Shown piece after piece: positions 1 through 11,110 of a DNA stretch of 64,000 nucleotides (the first letter of the stretch is position 1; each line of letters opens with the position of its first letter). Origin of the DNA: Cunninghamia lanceolata (lineage: Eukaryota > Streptophyta > Pinopsida > Cupressales > Cupressaceae); NCBI GenBank assembly GCA_027924645.1, contig BSBN01000334.1, positions 5,828,001-5,892,000 on the forward strand, written 5' to 3'. The notes under the pieces were generated by a model. That model had not been told where the DNA came from and ran no database searches. It saw nothing but the letters and a program-made list of their open reading frames with translations. Position numbers and translations under genes: made by a program.

Positions 1-510
1 GGCAAAGTTCTCAAATCCCTTCCTGCCTCTTATAAAATCAAGGCTTTTGCAATCGAAGAATTCAGAGCTCACACAATAGTCAGAAGAGATCAATTGGTTG
101 GTAAGTTGGCTGCTTTTGAAATGGCCGAGTTTGGAGATGATCCTCCAAAGACTAAATCTGCATTCAAAGCCAGTGACTCTGTAAAAGGGAAACAAAGGTT
201 TGATCTGGGAGAAAACTCTTCAAGGAACCTATCATGGTATGAAATAGCAAGAAAAGACTTGGAAGAAGAAGCTGAAACTACTCATCTTGAAGCTCTTATT
301 GCAAAAAGACTGCCAAGAGGATCCAGTAAGTATGAAGGGAAATTACCTTTTAAGTGTTTTAACTGCAATAAAATTGGTCATTTTGCCTCAAGATGTCTGG
401 AAAGATTTTCAAGACCAAATCCTAACGGACCAAGGTTTCAAAAGAATTGTTACTATGTTCATGAAGAAGATGATAATGAAGGAGTAGTAGATGATGAATC
501 AGAGAAATGA
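1..510 (+). pseudogene. copia gag (nucleocapsid end), C1
   Basis: This is the C-terminal part of the copia capsid/nucleocapsid protein, which packages element RNA in cytoplasmic virus-like particles. It opens inside the UBN2-type gag domain; the same protein begins at 20003 in C2. A complete CCHC knuckle, CFNCNKIGHFASRC, is encoded around 355-396. An acidic tail follows. It stops at TGA 508-510, where C2 has a Gly codon (GGA), so this stop is a mutation and not the natural end of gag; the frame continues into protease. Confidence 0.9.
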
Positions 511-1071
511 AACAAATCTGGTAATGAATGGGTGTTTATTGCCATCAAAGAAGAGGAACCGATATCCTCTATATCTGTCAAGCATAAAGTTGAAGAAAAA
601 GCTCTAGCTGCCCAAGTTGAAGCAAAGGATGATTAGGTCATTGACAGTGGATGCTCTCACCATATGACAGGTGACAAGAATAAGTTCTTAAATTTGAAAA
701 AGTATGAAGGAGGAATTGTAAAGTTTGGAGATAATTCTGTTGGTAGAATCAGAGGTAGAGGAACTATTTCTCTTGATGGAAAGAACAAAACCAGTAATGT
801 ACTATATGTTGAATGATTAAAGAACAATCTTCTCAGTGTTAGACAGCTAGTGGAAAAAGGCTATGATCTCAGATTCAAGAATAGAAAATGCAGGATCTTT
901 GAAAGTTCTAGAACAGAGATTGCATCCGGTACTCAAACTAAAGGTAATATCTTCCACTTGGTTGGTACTGGTAAAAGTTCCTTATTTTCTCAAATTGATC
1001 AGAGTTGGTTATGGCATAGGAGGATGTGTCATGTGAATTTTGATAATATCATCAAGATAAGCAATACTTAG
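511..1071 (+). pseudogene. copia protease and pre-integrase zinc domain, C1
   Basis: The aspartic protease active site DSGC is at 643-654, followed by HHMTGD as in plant copia proteases. The GAG_pre-integrase region follows, with WLWHRRMCH (about 1006-1032) giving the histidines of the HHCC zinc site. Three stops break the frame: TAG 634-636 (C2 has Trp), TGA 814-816 (C2 has Gly) and TAG 1069-1071 (C2 has Gln). No indel is needed to read through. The protease would mature the polyprotein if the stops were absent. Confidence 0.9.
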
Positions 1072-2205
1072 GCTGTAAGAGATCTTCCAAAATTAGTGAA
1101 ACCTACTAATAGCTTATGCAAAGAATGTCAGTTGGGCAAACTGAGTAGAGTCACATTCAAAAATAAGGAATTGTCTTCTACCGGACTATTGGACTTAGTT
1201 CATACTGATCTTTGTGGTCTGGCAAGAGTTAGGAGTATCCAAGGTGATAGATACTTCGTGTTGCTAATTGATGACTATTCTTGGATGATATGGGTAACCT
1301 TTCTGAAAGAAAAATTAGAAGCACTTGAGAAATTCAAAATATTCAAGGCCATGGTGGAGAATGAAACTGGATTAAAATTGAAATGTCTGAGGTCTGATAG
1401 AGGTGGAGAATTCACATCTAGTGAGTTCATAGACTTCTATGAGAAACATGGAATAAAGAGACAGTTGTCTGCCCCTAGAATTCCACAGCAGAATGGAGTA
1501 GTTGAGAGAAAGAACCAGACCATCTAGGAAGCATCCATGACCATGATGATGGAAGCAAATGTTCCTCAGATCTATTGGAAAGAAGCTGTCAGCATTGCAA
1601 TCTACACTCTCAATTGAGTTCAAATTAGAAACAATACCGGTAAGACTTCTTATGAACTCTGGTTTGGCATTACTCCCACTGTGAGATACTTCAGAGTTTT
1701 TGGTAGCGGATGTTACATTAAAAGGGATGAAGATCTAGGAAAGTTTGATGCTAGAAGTGATGAAGGAATATTCTTGGGCTACTCTACTCAAAGCAAAGCA
1801 TACCAGTGTTACAACAAGAGACTGAGAAAGATTGTAGAAAGTGTAAATGTGAAGGTTGATGAAGAAATTGAAAGACCCTCAAGAATTCATGAGTATGATG
1901 AAGATGATCAGAATGGTGTTCAGATTCAAAGTATCCAATCCTCTTCTGAGAAACAAAGTCAAGTTGATCCGGTAAGACAGGAAGAAGAGATAAGTCTCAA
2001 TGAGACTGATCAAGAGTTAGAGGTGCAAGAAACTCCCAAAGTTCCAAGGTATGTAACTCTAAACCACTCTGAAGATCAGATCATAGGTGACAAAAGAAAA
2101 GGAGTGCAAATAAGGAGGAGAATTGCTCAAAATTCAGATGAGTATTGTCTAATTTCAAAGATTGAACCTAAGACAGTAAATGAATTCTGCAATGATGAAA
2201 ACTAG
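1072..2205 (+). pseudogene. copia integrase, C1
   Basis: This would insert element cDNA into the nuclear genome. CKECQLGK completes the zinc-binding region. The DDE catalytic residues are visible: Asp 1207-1209 in HTDLCG, Asp 1396-1398 in SDRGGEF and Glu 1504-1506 in GVVERKN. A conserved C-terminal part with GIFLGYS follows, then an acidic linker before RT. Stops at 1525 (C2 has Gln), 1615 (C2 has Arg) and 2203 (C2 has Trp) break it; all three fit single transitions. Confidence 0.92.
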
Positions 2206-3087
2206 ACTAAGGCAATGGAGGAAGAACTACTGCAAATTGAGAAGAAACACACTTGGGATCTTGTTCCCAGACCTAGAAATAAAAATGTGATTGGAACCAA
2301 ATGGGTCTTCCGGAACAAATTGAATGAAGCCGGTGAAGTGATCAGAAATAAGGCCAGATTAGTTTGCAAAGGTTACTCTCAAATAGAAGGAGTTGATTTT
2401 GAAGAAACTTTTGTTCTGGTGGCAAGAATTGAAGCAGTCAGATTATTTCTTGCATTTGCTGCCTTCAAATATTTCAAAGTGTATCAGATGGATGTCAAGT
2501 CTGCCTTCCTGAATGGTGATTTAGAAGAAGAAGTGTACATTGAACAACTGGATGGATTTTAATTATCTGAGCATGGTGATATAGTCTGCAAGTTGAAGAA
2601 GGCACTGTATGGACTAAAGCAAGCCCCAAGAGCATGGTATGAAAGATTGGACAAACATCTCTTGAAGATTGGCTTCAACAAAGGTACTGCTGACAGTAAC
2701 TTATATTTCCAAATTGATCATGAAAACATTTTGATTGTTGAAGTATTTGTTGATGATATCATCTTTGGAGGAAGAGACACTATGTGTAGAACCTTTGCAA
2801 ATCTAATGAAAAGTGAGTTTGAGATGTCAATGCTTGGTGAAATGAATTTCTTCTTAGGTCTGCAAATTACTTAAACAAAGAAAGGAATCTTTATTTTCCA
2901 GACAAAATATGTGAAAGAATTGTTGAGGAAATTTGGAATGGAAGATTCAAAGCCAATGCATACTCCCATGGCAACCGAATGTAAGTTGAGCAAAGATGAT
3001 GACTCTCCTAAGGTAGACCAGACAAAGTATAGATCAATGATTGGTGGATTACTGTATCTCACTCAAACTAGACCAGATATAATGTAG
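2206..3087 (+). pseudogene. copia reverse transcriptase, C1
   Basis: RVT_2-type polymerase. Visible motifs are WVFRNK, a conserved DFEETF region, the first catalytic Asp in [27 protein letters not shown], and the catalytic box FVDD at 2746-2757 (the copia form of YVDD). Stops at 2560, 2872 and 3085 interrupt the frame; in C2 all three are Gln codons. The catalytic residues survive although translation cannot reach them. Confidence 0.92.
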
Positions 3088-3759
3088 GTTGTTGGTCTTG
3101 TTGCGAGATTCCAGGCTGATCCCAGAGAATCTCATGTCATGGTAATCAAAAGGATTTTTAGGTATCTAAAAGGAACAGTAGAGTATGGTCTGTGGTATCA
3201 TAGAGATCATGATTTCTCTCTTCATGCCTATATAGATGCAGATTGGGAAGGAGATGTGGATGACCGGAAGAGTACTAGTGGTGGAGCATTCTTTTTGGGA
3301 AAAAGATTGGTTTCTTGGCTAAGCAAGAAACAAGAGGCAATATCTCTGTCTACAATTGAAGCAAAATACATTGTAGTAGCAGGTAGTTACACTCAAGTCT
3401 TGTGGATGAAGTAGATGCTAAGAGATATTAAAGTATAATATGAGGAGCCTATTACAATTTTCTATGATAATTCAAGTGCAATAAATATTTCTAAGAATCC
3501 GGTGTTACATTCTAAGACTAAGCATATATCTATCAAGTTTCACTTTTTGAGAGAGCAAGTGAACAAGGAAGAAGTTAGATTGGAGTATGTGCCCTCCAAG
3601 GATCAGATTGTAGATATCTTTACTAAACCTCTTCCCAAGGACTCTTTTGAGTATCTCAAGGAGAAGTTAGGGGTTATTGCCCCTCCGGTGATGAACTTGG
3701 ATGCACTGATGTGCATCGGTCCAGTGGATATCACAGTCATATCTTGTGATCCGGATTGA
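3088..3759 (+). pseudogene. copia RNase H, C1
   Basis: This domain degrades the RNA strand during reverse transcription. Visible motifs are DADWEGDVDDRKSTSGG with the catalytic Asp, and SLSTIEAKY with the catalytic Glu. The tail carries SKTKHISIKFHFLREQ and the conserved DIFTKPLPK. Stops are TAG 3412-3414, also present at the same place in C2, and TAA 3436-3438. The natural end is TGA 3757-3759, matched in C2 at 24217-24219. Confidence 0.9.
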
Positions 3760-4010
3760 TGTGGGAAGCTGCTACTCAGGGGGAGCAGCAGGTTTGATTC
3801 TGAAGTTGGAAGTATGAACCCTTTGCCATTGATGTCAAAGGGGGAGAGAAGACATGTGAAAAACAAGTGGTTGATGATCAAAGGGGGAGCAGTACAGGAA
3901 GAGAAGACATGTGAATAGTTGTTGATAGGGGGAGTTGTGATAGTAAGGAGAAGTTCTTGTCTTGATGGTTTTTCACATCATATGTTGCCATCAATGACAA
4001 AGGAGGAGAT
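3760..4010 (+). other. Pre-LTR purine-rich region with PPT, C1
   Basis: Noncoding DNA between the pol stop and the 3' LTR. It has repeated purine blocks of the AAAGGGGGAG type (near 3780, 3836, 3880 and 3926). The last one, AAAGGAGGAG at 3999-4008, sits directly against the LTR and is the expected plus-strand priming polypurine tract. C2 has the same arrangement at 24220-24482. Confidence 0.8.
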
Positions 4011-5205
4011 TGTTGCAAGTATGGGTTTAACCAGTGTTGTCATTGATGTCAACATACTCATGTTGCATTAGTGAGAAGGATTGGATGAGCTGTGTGCTAA
4101 GGATATTGAGAAAATTTGTCTGAATCAGGAATAGTGAAGAACAGTGATGACAACAAGGTAAAAGTCCAAGATAGGTTGTGGATCAGAGGATGTGGTTTAA
4201 AGAGTTTGTAGATATAAGTCTTGAGATGCTCTAGTCAAGTTTTCAAAGGTTTGCATGAAGATCTGAAGTAGTTATGGTCATTCAAGTAGAACCGGCTCTG
4301 ACAGGTGTCCAAAGGTGACAGAGTGACACAAATAGGTCTGGTGAGGTCCGGTAATGCATTACCCCATTTTGTGGATTTGAGAAAGTGTTGGGGAAGTCTA
4401 TGTGGTGTGTCAACTCATTTGGTTCATGGTTTGAAGGTCCACAAGTATCTATTCTTTTGTGACAATAATGCCAAACTGTGTTCTTGAGGTTCCAGATGAA
4501 GGAGAAAAGGATTTCAATAAGTAGAGGAAGTGCAGATGTTCTTGGTGTTTTAGGCAAGTTTGTGGAGGTCCTTGGATCATGCTCAATTCATGTTTATGGT
4601 CCGCATTAGAATTGGAGTCCTAAAAATGCAGAATAGCTACTGGATGATGGTGTCTTTGTGGATGTTTGCTGACTTAGATGTTTGTTCCTAAGTTGATGTC
4701 ATGTATAAATAAGGGATTACAAAGCCATTTCAAAATAGGACTTGTGGAGATGAGTGCATGGTAGCGAAGAAAAGAGTGAAAGGTGAGCAGAAGGTTTGGG
4801 CTTAAATGGAACTGACTCGAGCATGGTGAAGATGCTATTTACCAGTTCAAGTATGTGATACTTATTCTTTTGTAGATAGTGTGTCTCTTGTAGGCAGTGA
4901 GCCTCTTGTGAGTAGTGTGCTCAGGCAGTGAGCCCTAATTGGCATGTGTCATTTTATTCTTTCTATTCTTCTAACAAAGAATATTATCTTGGGTTAATCA
5001 CCCCATGGTTTTTCCCTTAACCAAGTTTTCCACGTCAAAAATCTTGGTGTTATGTGTGTTAATGTGTATCTACTCTTAACTTGTTGCATTATGCTTTCAT
5101 GAATGATTTATTATTATGCTTATGTGGAGTTAAGTAATTGATTTGGAAGAAAGCTTTAGAGAACTGATTCACCCCCCCTCTCAGTTGTCTACTCTAAGTC
5201 TAACA
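4011..5205 (+). repeat. 3' LTR of copia C1 (1195 bp)
   Basis: Starts TGTTGCAAGT and ends TCTAACA, the same ends as the C2 LTRs. It holds a TATA box (TATAAATAA, 4704-4712), the plant copia LTR block around 4990-5050 with GGTTTTTCCC and TTTTCCACGTC, and the run ACCCCCCCTCTCAGTTG near its end. It is 88 bp shorter than the C2 LTRs. Divergence from its own 5' partner cannot be measured in this window. Confidence 0.93.
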
Positions 5206-6078
5206 ACCTTTCCTCATCTACTAGTGCTACATATTTTGAACAAATAGCAAAGGAATAAGGGAAAGGTAAGGTGTTGTGAGGAGAGTTAGTCAATGTTTTT
5301 AAATCCTTATTGATGTCCAAATGACTTGAATATTCAATCAAAGGAGGAAGATTAAGGGCCTTGTCTTCCTTAGTGATATCCAAGGTGTGTGAACAATCAA
5401 CTAGATGAAGAAGGTTGGTAGGATGATTCTTAGAGGTTTCATGCACTACAATAGGATTTTCATATTTGTTAAATGAATGCTTATTATCTATACATGGAAT
5501 GTTCTTGGTTGGAGAGGCTTCTTTATTTGCCAATGTCTCATCTTGGCTAGAGAGAACATTGCAATAAAGCGATTGCCTCTCTTCATTCACTAATGCTTCT
5601 TATTGGCCAAAAAGAGCATTGGAAGAAAGAGATGGTGATATGATGTTGAGAGATGTGTCAATGAAATTATCCTCTTGCATCAAAGTTTCCTCATAAGGAG
5701 AACAATTTTGGGAGAAGGATCATAAGATAAACAAAAGTTATCATCACGTGTTTTAGCAATAGTTGTTGTAGCGGAATGTTCCATACAGTCATCTAAGGCT
5801 TCATCTAACATCTTGAGGTCATCACTAGTATATATGTTATTGATCATGAATTTAGTGAGATCATCTAATATCAGTAGGTATATTCCCATGAAAGTTGTGA
5901 ATCTATCAAAATTAGATATATGACAAAGGATTTCATAGGTGGAACACATGGAGAGATCAACATCATGTATGTGTGCTATTTGTTCCAAGAGTTGAGGATA
6001 TTCATGGGTGAACTTAGAGAAATGATCAATGTCTATAATGTATGCAAATAGATCTTCCAATGAATTATCCATGATCAA
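5206..6078 (-). pseudogene. Element M coding remnant, gag-like
   Basis: Two open stretches on the minus strand, 6078-5680 (132 codons from ATG) and 5590-5206, separated by stops. The second contains VVHETSKNHP and KYVALVDEE, which match FVHETSTNNP and QDVALVDEK of element P near 17120-17290, so both belong to one family. Composition is acidic and Ser/Asn-rich. I see no zinc knuckle or catalytic motif, so the gag assignment rests only on position just after the leader. Confidence 0.5.
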
Positions 6079-6200
6079 TGTAAAATCATATTTTCAAAGC
6101 CTTTCCAAAAGTTATGCAAGAGAGAAGTGCAAAACTATGTATTAGAATGACCTAAAATGCTTGATTGTTTCAACTTTTTTCAATGCAAATAAGTGAAAGA
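6079..6200 (-). other. Element M leader, non-repeat part
   Basis: AT-rich sequence between the coding start of M and the tandem array. No further signal seen. Confidence 0.4.
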
Positions 6201-6592
6201 AAAAGTGTTGTAAGGAAATTGATCAGGGTCAGCAAATAATATGTCTAATATCAGTCCAATGAAGTAATAATATCCTTCACAACACACATTTTATGCAAAT
6301 CTAAGCTGATGACTAGTCCAAACCTAGTGGAAATACACTAAAATATGAAGTTTTTTCACCAAATATGAATGCAAAAGAGTATAAGAAAGGGTGTTGTGAG
6401 GAAAATGATGATGGAAAGAAAATTATAATAGTAATAACAGCCACCTAATTCCAAAAAATCTATCACAACATGCTTATAGTGCCAATCAAGATCACACCAT
6501 AGTGAAAATATAGCAAAAATATGCAAATTTTCACAATTTTTCAATTCCAAGACCTAGCAGAAGGGGTGTTGTAAATAATTTTAGGAGGAATA
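6201..6592. repeat. Tandem leader repeats of element M, left block
   Basis: Units of about 175-185 bp begin near 6201, 6386 and 6561. Each opens with AAAGTGTTGTRAGG-like sequence, then a CAGCCAC/CAGTCCA block, then TCACAACAYRC plus TGCAAATCTA-like sequence, and ends in TTTTTCACC-like sequence. The third unit is cut at 6592 by the chromovirus and resumes at 14701. Units are diverged but collinear. Confidence 0.75.
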
Positions 6593-8281
6593 TGGTGCAG
6601 GAGCACCCCTACAAGATAGGATATAGGTCCATTGTCCGCATGACAGGACATTAGTCTATTTTTAGCATGTTTGACTTCATAATGTAATAAGGTCCATTGG
6701 ACCAATGCATATGTATTAGATCAGCCTAAGAGAGTGTGCAGGTAGTTAGAGTTCGTGATCAGGTTGTCTGAGCTGTCCTCTCCCAGCCGCTTGGAAGCTC
6801 CCAGCTGCTGGGAATCAAGTTGGTAGTACTCGTAGGATATTGCTATAAATAACTCAGATCAGTTAGGGTTTGATATCATATCATATCAGAGAGTAGTAGT
6901 TATGTTATGTTGTACTAGTGATTGAGTGAGATCCAGAGATCAGTCCAGACATTGTGAAACATTGTTGTAGAAACAGGACATTTGTGTTTCATCTGAATAA
7001 GATCTCATCAAATTGCATTATCTAGTTTATCAGCTGTTTATGTTTTGATTTCTGTTCTGGTTACAGGTTAATGGATACTTTCAACCCTTCCACCGGTTGA
7101 TTCTGTGAATCGGTGGAATGGTCATGCATATTAGTTTAGGTTGTATTTTAGTTTTCTGTTTATGCATTTCATTGTGTGGGAGATCGATTGGTAGCATGCT
7201 GTGAATCAACCTAGCATCCTCATGTGCTAGGATTTAGGAAGATAAACTGTTAAGTTTTGATCTGAAGGTGATCCGGCCCGATCATCATGTTTTCTTTGTA
7301 AAATTGTGCGGTTCTGTGAGTTTGCATGCAGCTGACGGATATACAGGGATCTGCATGTGCTTTTCCAGACGGAGTGAATCACATCGACATCTATGAGTAT
7401 ATCGCTATCCGGATCGGGTCATGTAGCTGACGAAGACTGTATGTTTCAAATGCATCAGGATGATATAGGTTGGATATATACTCAGTGTGTATATCATCGT
7501 CAGGACCATCTTTCAGGTGTATCCATCGTCTGCATGTCGCTATCGCATGTAGGAGTGAAAGTTCATTTTTTGGCTAAGGACCAGAAAGGTCATCATCAGG
7601 ATATTGAAAAGATCACCGGATATTCATTATCATGTTGCGGAGGATATAAGTGTCTTATATCCGGTTGACATCATCATCAGGTGAAAGTGACGTCATCGTC
7701 ATCAGGATATTGTGAATATCACCCTATGCAAGTTTATCCTGCTGTCGCTAAGTGTTTTGGCATCGACGTAAGGCATCGGCATAAAGTTTGATTAACATCA
7801 TCTGGATGTTTCAATATGACCTGATAAGTCATATCCTGATGCTGTTGTTTGAGTAGTCGGATATCGGGGTGACGGAAGCATCGAGGGAAAGGTGCTTGAA
7901 GTTGTCGTCATCAGGATATATGGGAGGAACCAGATATTTTATATCCTGCTGATGAAGATGATGCTGAACATCATGATGATGAAGATAGAGTTTGGCGGTA
8001 AGATGAACAGTGAACATCAGGAGGATGTTTGCGCTTGCCGAATGTGATGATGCTGCTGACAGGCGAAAGGCGAAAGGCGATAAGGAAGTGGACAGTAGTT
8101 AGCAGGAGGATATTTCATGCCTCTTCGAAATATGATGATGCTGTCTGTTAGCAAGAAATATGATGATGTTGTTAAGCTGATAGGTATTACATACTACATG
8201 TCCAGGATTTTAACATGCTAGTTGTGTTAATGACTCCTCCTTCCCATTTGTAAGCTTCTGTTGCATTTTTACTCTGCATCA
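6593..8281 (+). repeat. 5' LTR of chromovirus (1689 bp)
   Basis: Begins TGGTGCAGGAGCACCCC and ends CTCTGCATCA. A TATA box, TATAAATA, is at 6844-6851, only about 250 bp into the LTR, so R plus U5 is likely about 1.4 kb. The downstream half repeats the 10-mer ATCAGGATAT (7594-7603, 7701-7710, 7910-7919; inverted at 7831-7840). The small open frame at 7393-7668 is present in both LTRs but resembles nothing known and is probably chance. Confidence 0.96.
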
Positions 8282-8284
8282 TAG

Positions 8285-8297
8285 TGGTATCAGAACA
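8285..8297 (+). other. Primer binding site, chromovirus
   Basis: TGGTATCAGAACA begins three bases after the LTR end. It resembles the initiator-Met-tRNA complement used by many plant LTR elements (TGGTATCAGAGC) with changes at the 3' side. Confidence 0.8.
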
Positions 8298-8335
8298 AAG
8301 GAAGGATCTTCTGGAAAAGATCAGGATATAGCAGG

Positions 8336-9445
8336 ATGTCAGGTGACGAAGGAACATCTGAGATTCCGGCAAGGATGACCAACATTGAGTTGGCAGTTCT
8401 GGTGAAGAAACAGATTGCAGAGAGCAAGGCCGTGAAGGCTCAGAATCAGGAATTGAAGGATGAGTTAGAGAAGTTGAGGAACAGAGTAGGTTCTGGTAGA
8501 GAAGAAGATAGGGAAGAAGAAGAGATCCCTAGTTGGAGCGAGGAGGTCGTTCCTGCAGACCAGAGACCACTGTTGAATGCCCTCAAAGCCATGGAGAGGA
8601 GAACCATGGATGTGAAACTGGATTTGCCAGTGTTTACAGGAAAGATGGAACCTGATTCAGTGATGGAGTGGATAGACTCCTTGAACAATTTCTTTGAAAC
8701 GGAGGAGATACCAGAACAACAGAGGGTGAAAATAGCCCAGTCAAAAATGAAAGAAGCTGCCTTGACATGGTGGAATTTTGTCCAAGATGATAGAGTACAG
8801 GAAGGAAAGCGTAGAGTCACTACATGGAAGAAAATGATGGCATTAGTAAAGGAAGCTTATGTCCCATTGGATTACAGTATCCAATTACACAAGAGGAAGC
8901 AAAACCTGAAGCAGAAGGAGCTAGATGTTAGCTCATATACAGAAGAATTCATGAAACTTTGTATGAAAACAAAGGTAAAGGAAAGTGAAGAAGAGAAGGT
9001 AGCCAGATACCTTAATGGATTGAGGTTCAACATTCAGGAAGATTTAAGTCTGCATAATCCAGATACAGTTCAGAAATGCTTTCAGTTGGCATTGAAAGTG
9101 GAAGAGAAGTTAAAGAAAAAACAAGAACAACACAATAGAGGAAGAGGAAGACAACAAAGGGGTGGAAGAGGTCCTTTTAGAGGTAGAGGACATGGACATG
9201 GATATCAAGGAGAATCCAGTCATGACAATAGTAAGGGAAACAATAGTCAGAACCAAGGGGAAAATTATAGTCAGCAAGGAAACTTCAGAGGTCGAAGACC
9301 TTTCAGAGGAAGATCCCAGGGCAGAGGATCCATTAGATGTTATAACTATAACAAAGAAGGCCATATAGCCAGCAGATGTCCAGAAAAGGCCACAAGCTCA
9401 ACAGGAGAAAGGAGAACAAATCTGATCCAAGAACCTGATAATTAA
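8336..9445 (+). pseudogene. chromovirus gag
   Basis: Capsid/nucleocapsid protein of 369 codons from ATG 8336, 38 bp downstream of the PBS. Order: Lys/Glu-rich N-terminus with a predicted coiled coil (about residues 20-55), Retrotrans_gag domain (about 95-235, with WIDSLNNFF, ALTWWNF and RYLNGL), an Arg/Gly-rich basic stretch (about 265-335), then a zinc knuckle. The knuckle reads CYNYNKEGHIASRC: the second Cys is Tyr (TAT 9347-9349), so zinc binding is probably lost. The frame ends at TAA 9443-9445, one codon before the downstream pol ATG in the same frame, so the TAA probably replaced a sense codon such as CAA in a gag-pol fusion. Confidence 0.92.
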
Positions 9446-9448
9446 AGT

Positions 9449-11110
9449 ATGACAGGCTCTAATGCTTTTCAGAGTGTGAACGCTCCTGATAATTATGGAT
9501 ACCCAGAAAGTGGAGAGTCTCTAATGATGAGAAGAACAGTGACTACCATGAAGGTACCTAACAAAGAATCCCCTCAAAGAAAGTCTCTTTTCAGGACTAT
9601 TTGCAAAGCAGGAGGTAAGGCATGTAAAGTTTTGATTGATTCTGGTTCTACTGAAAATTTTGTGTCTGAAGAAATGGTGACAAAGCTTAAGCTTAGGAGA
9701 TTGCCTCACCCATCCCCATATAAAGTCTCATGGCTTACCCAAGGTCAGCAGACAATTGTAGAAGAGCAGGCTTGGGTAGAATTTCAGATTGGAGCATATA
9801 AGGATAAGTTGTTGTTTGACATTACCACGATGGATGCTTGCAATCTTTTATTTGGTAGACCATGGCAGTATGATTTGAAGGCACAACATGATGGTGTTAG
9901 AAACACCAATACAATCACTAAAGATGGTAAGGTTATAAAGTTACTACCATTGACAGAGAAGGAGGAGAAATATAAAGGAAAAGAGGTGAAGGTAATGCTG
10001 ATGGAAGGTAAACAGTTCATGAAAGAAGTAGCAGCAGAAGGTGCAGTTGCATATGCCCTAATCCCATGTATGAGGGTGAATAAAGAACAGCAGCAAGAAG
10101 TCAAGGAAGAGAAAAAGCAAAGGTTCATAGACCCAGCTATCCAAGAGCTATTGGATAAGTACAAAGGTATCATCTCAGAAGGAATGCCAAGATCCCTACC
10201 ACCTGTCAGGGATATTAGTCACTGCATAGACTTAATTCCAGGGTCAACACTTCCAAACAAAGCAGCCTATAAGCTAACTCCAGAACAGAATGCAGAAGTA
10301 GCCAGACAATTTGAAGAATTATTGGATTCAGGTCTGATCGGGAAAAGTTTAAGTCCATGTGCAGTACCAACTGTACTAGCACCAAAGAAGGAAGGTACTT
10401 GGAGGCTTTGCACAGATTCCAGAGCTATTAACAAGATCACAATCAGGTATAGGTTTCCAATCCCTAAGATAGAGGATTTACTTGACTGTTTGGGAGGTGC
10501 TAAGTATTTTACAAAAATAGATCTAAAGAGTGGATATCATCAGATCAGGATTAGGCCAGGAGATGAATGGAAAACAACATTCAAAACTAATGAAGGGTTA
10601 TATGAGTGGAAGGTTATGCCTTTTGGTTTATCTAATGCACCTAGTACTTTTATGAGGTTGATGAATGAGGTTTTGAAAGAGTTCATTGGTAAGTTTGTCA
10701 TAGTATATCTAGATGACATTCTGATTTTCAGCAACACAAAAGAAGAACATCTCAGACACATAGATTTGGTTCTTAAGAGGTTACATGAAGAGCAGCTGAT
10801 GATAAATTTAGACAAGTGTTTGTTCATGCAAGAGGAGATCACATATTTGGGTTTTGTCATTTCACAAGGAATGTTACAAATGGATAAGGAGAAGGTAAGT
10901 GCCATATTGTCTTGGCCAACCCCAAAGACTATGAATGATGTCAGAAGTTTCCATGGGTTAGCAACCTTCTACAGGAAGTTTATAAGAGGGTTTAGTCATA
11001 TTTGTGCACCCATGCTTGATACCATCAAAGGAGGACAGAAGTGCAGATTTGTTTGGACTCAAAGAGCAGATGATTCTTTTGAAACATTGAAGAAGAAGGT
11101 GGCACAGTAG
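9449..11110 (+). pseudogene. chromovirus protease and reverse transcriptase
   Basis: In frame with gag. The aspartic protease active site DSGS is at 9638-9649 within LIDSGSTENFV, and LLFGRPWQYD marks its C-terminal part. RT follows: FTKIDLKSGYHQIRI, a conserved MPFGLSNAPSTF, and the catalytic box YLDD at 10706-10717, then FYRKFIRGF and the start of RNase H. Both RT catalytic regions are intact. TAG 11108-11110 (after VAQ) ends it; the frame continues into RNase H. Confidence 0.95.

Larger units (their letters stand above)
1..5205 (+). mobile_element. Ty1/copia LTR retrotransposon C1, 3' part
   Basis: The 5' LTR and start of gag lie left of the window. What remains reads gag, protease, integrase, RT, RNase H in the copia order, then a purine-rich tract and a 3' LTR. 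The coding region stays in one frame (first base of codon at position 1) from 1 to 3759, broken by about 12 stop codons and no frameshift. It is closely related to C2 at 18663-25765. It sits in minus-strand element M, which resumes at 5206. The bases after the LTR, ACCTT (5206-5210), should be the right target duplication; the left copy is off window. Confidence 0.95.

Noticed and set aside
7393..7668. 91-codon open frame in the chromovirus LTR, repeated at 13812-14087
   Set aside because: Present twice only because the LTRs are duplicates; no recognisable protein, and the substitutions do not avoid amino-acid changes.
8446..10905. Antisense open frames over the chromovirus gag-pol
   Set aside because: Shadows of the coding strand; Ser/Phe/Leu-rich as expected from reversing Lys/Glu-rich codons.
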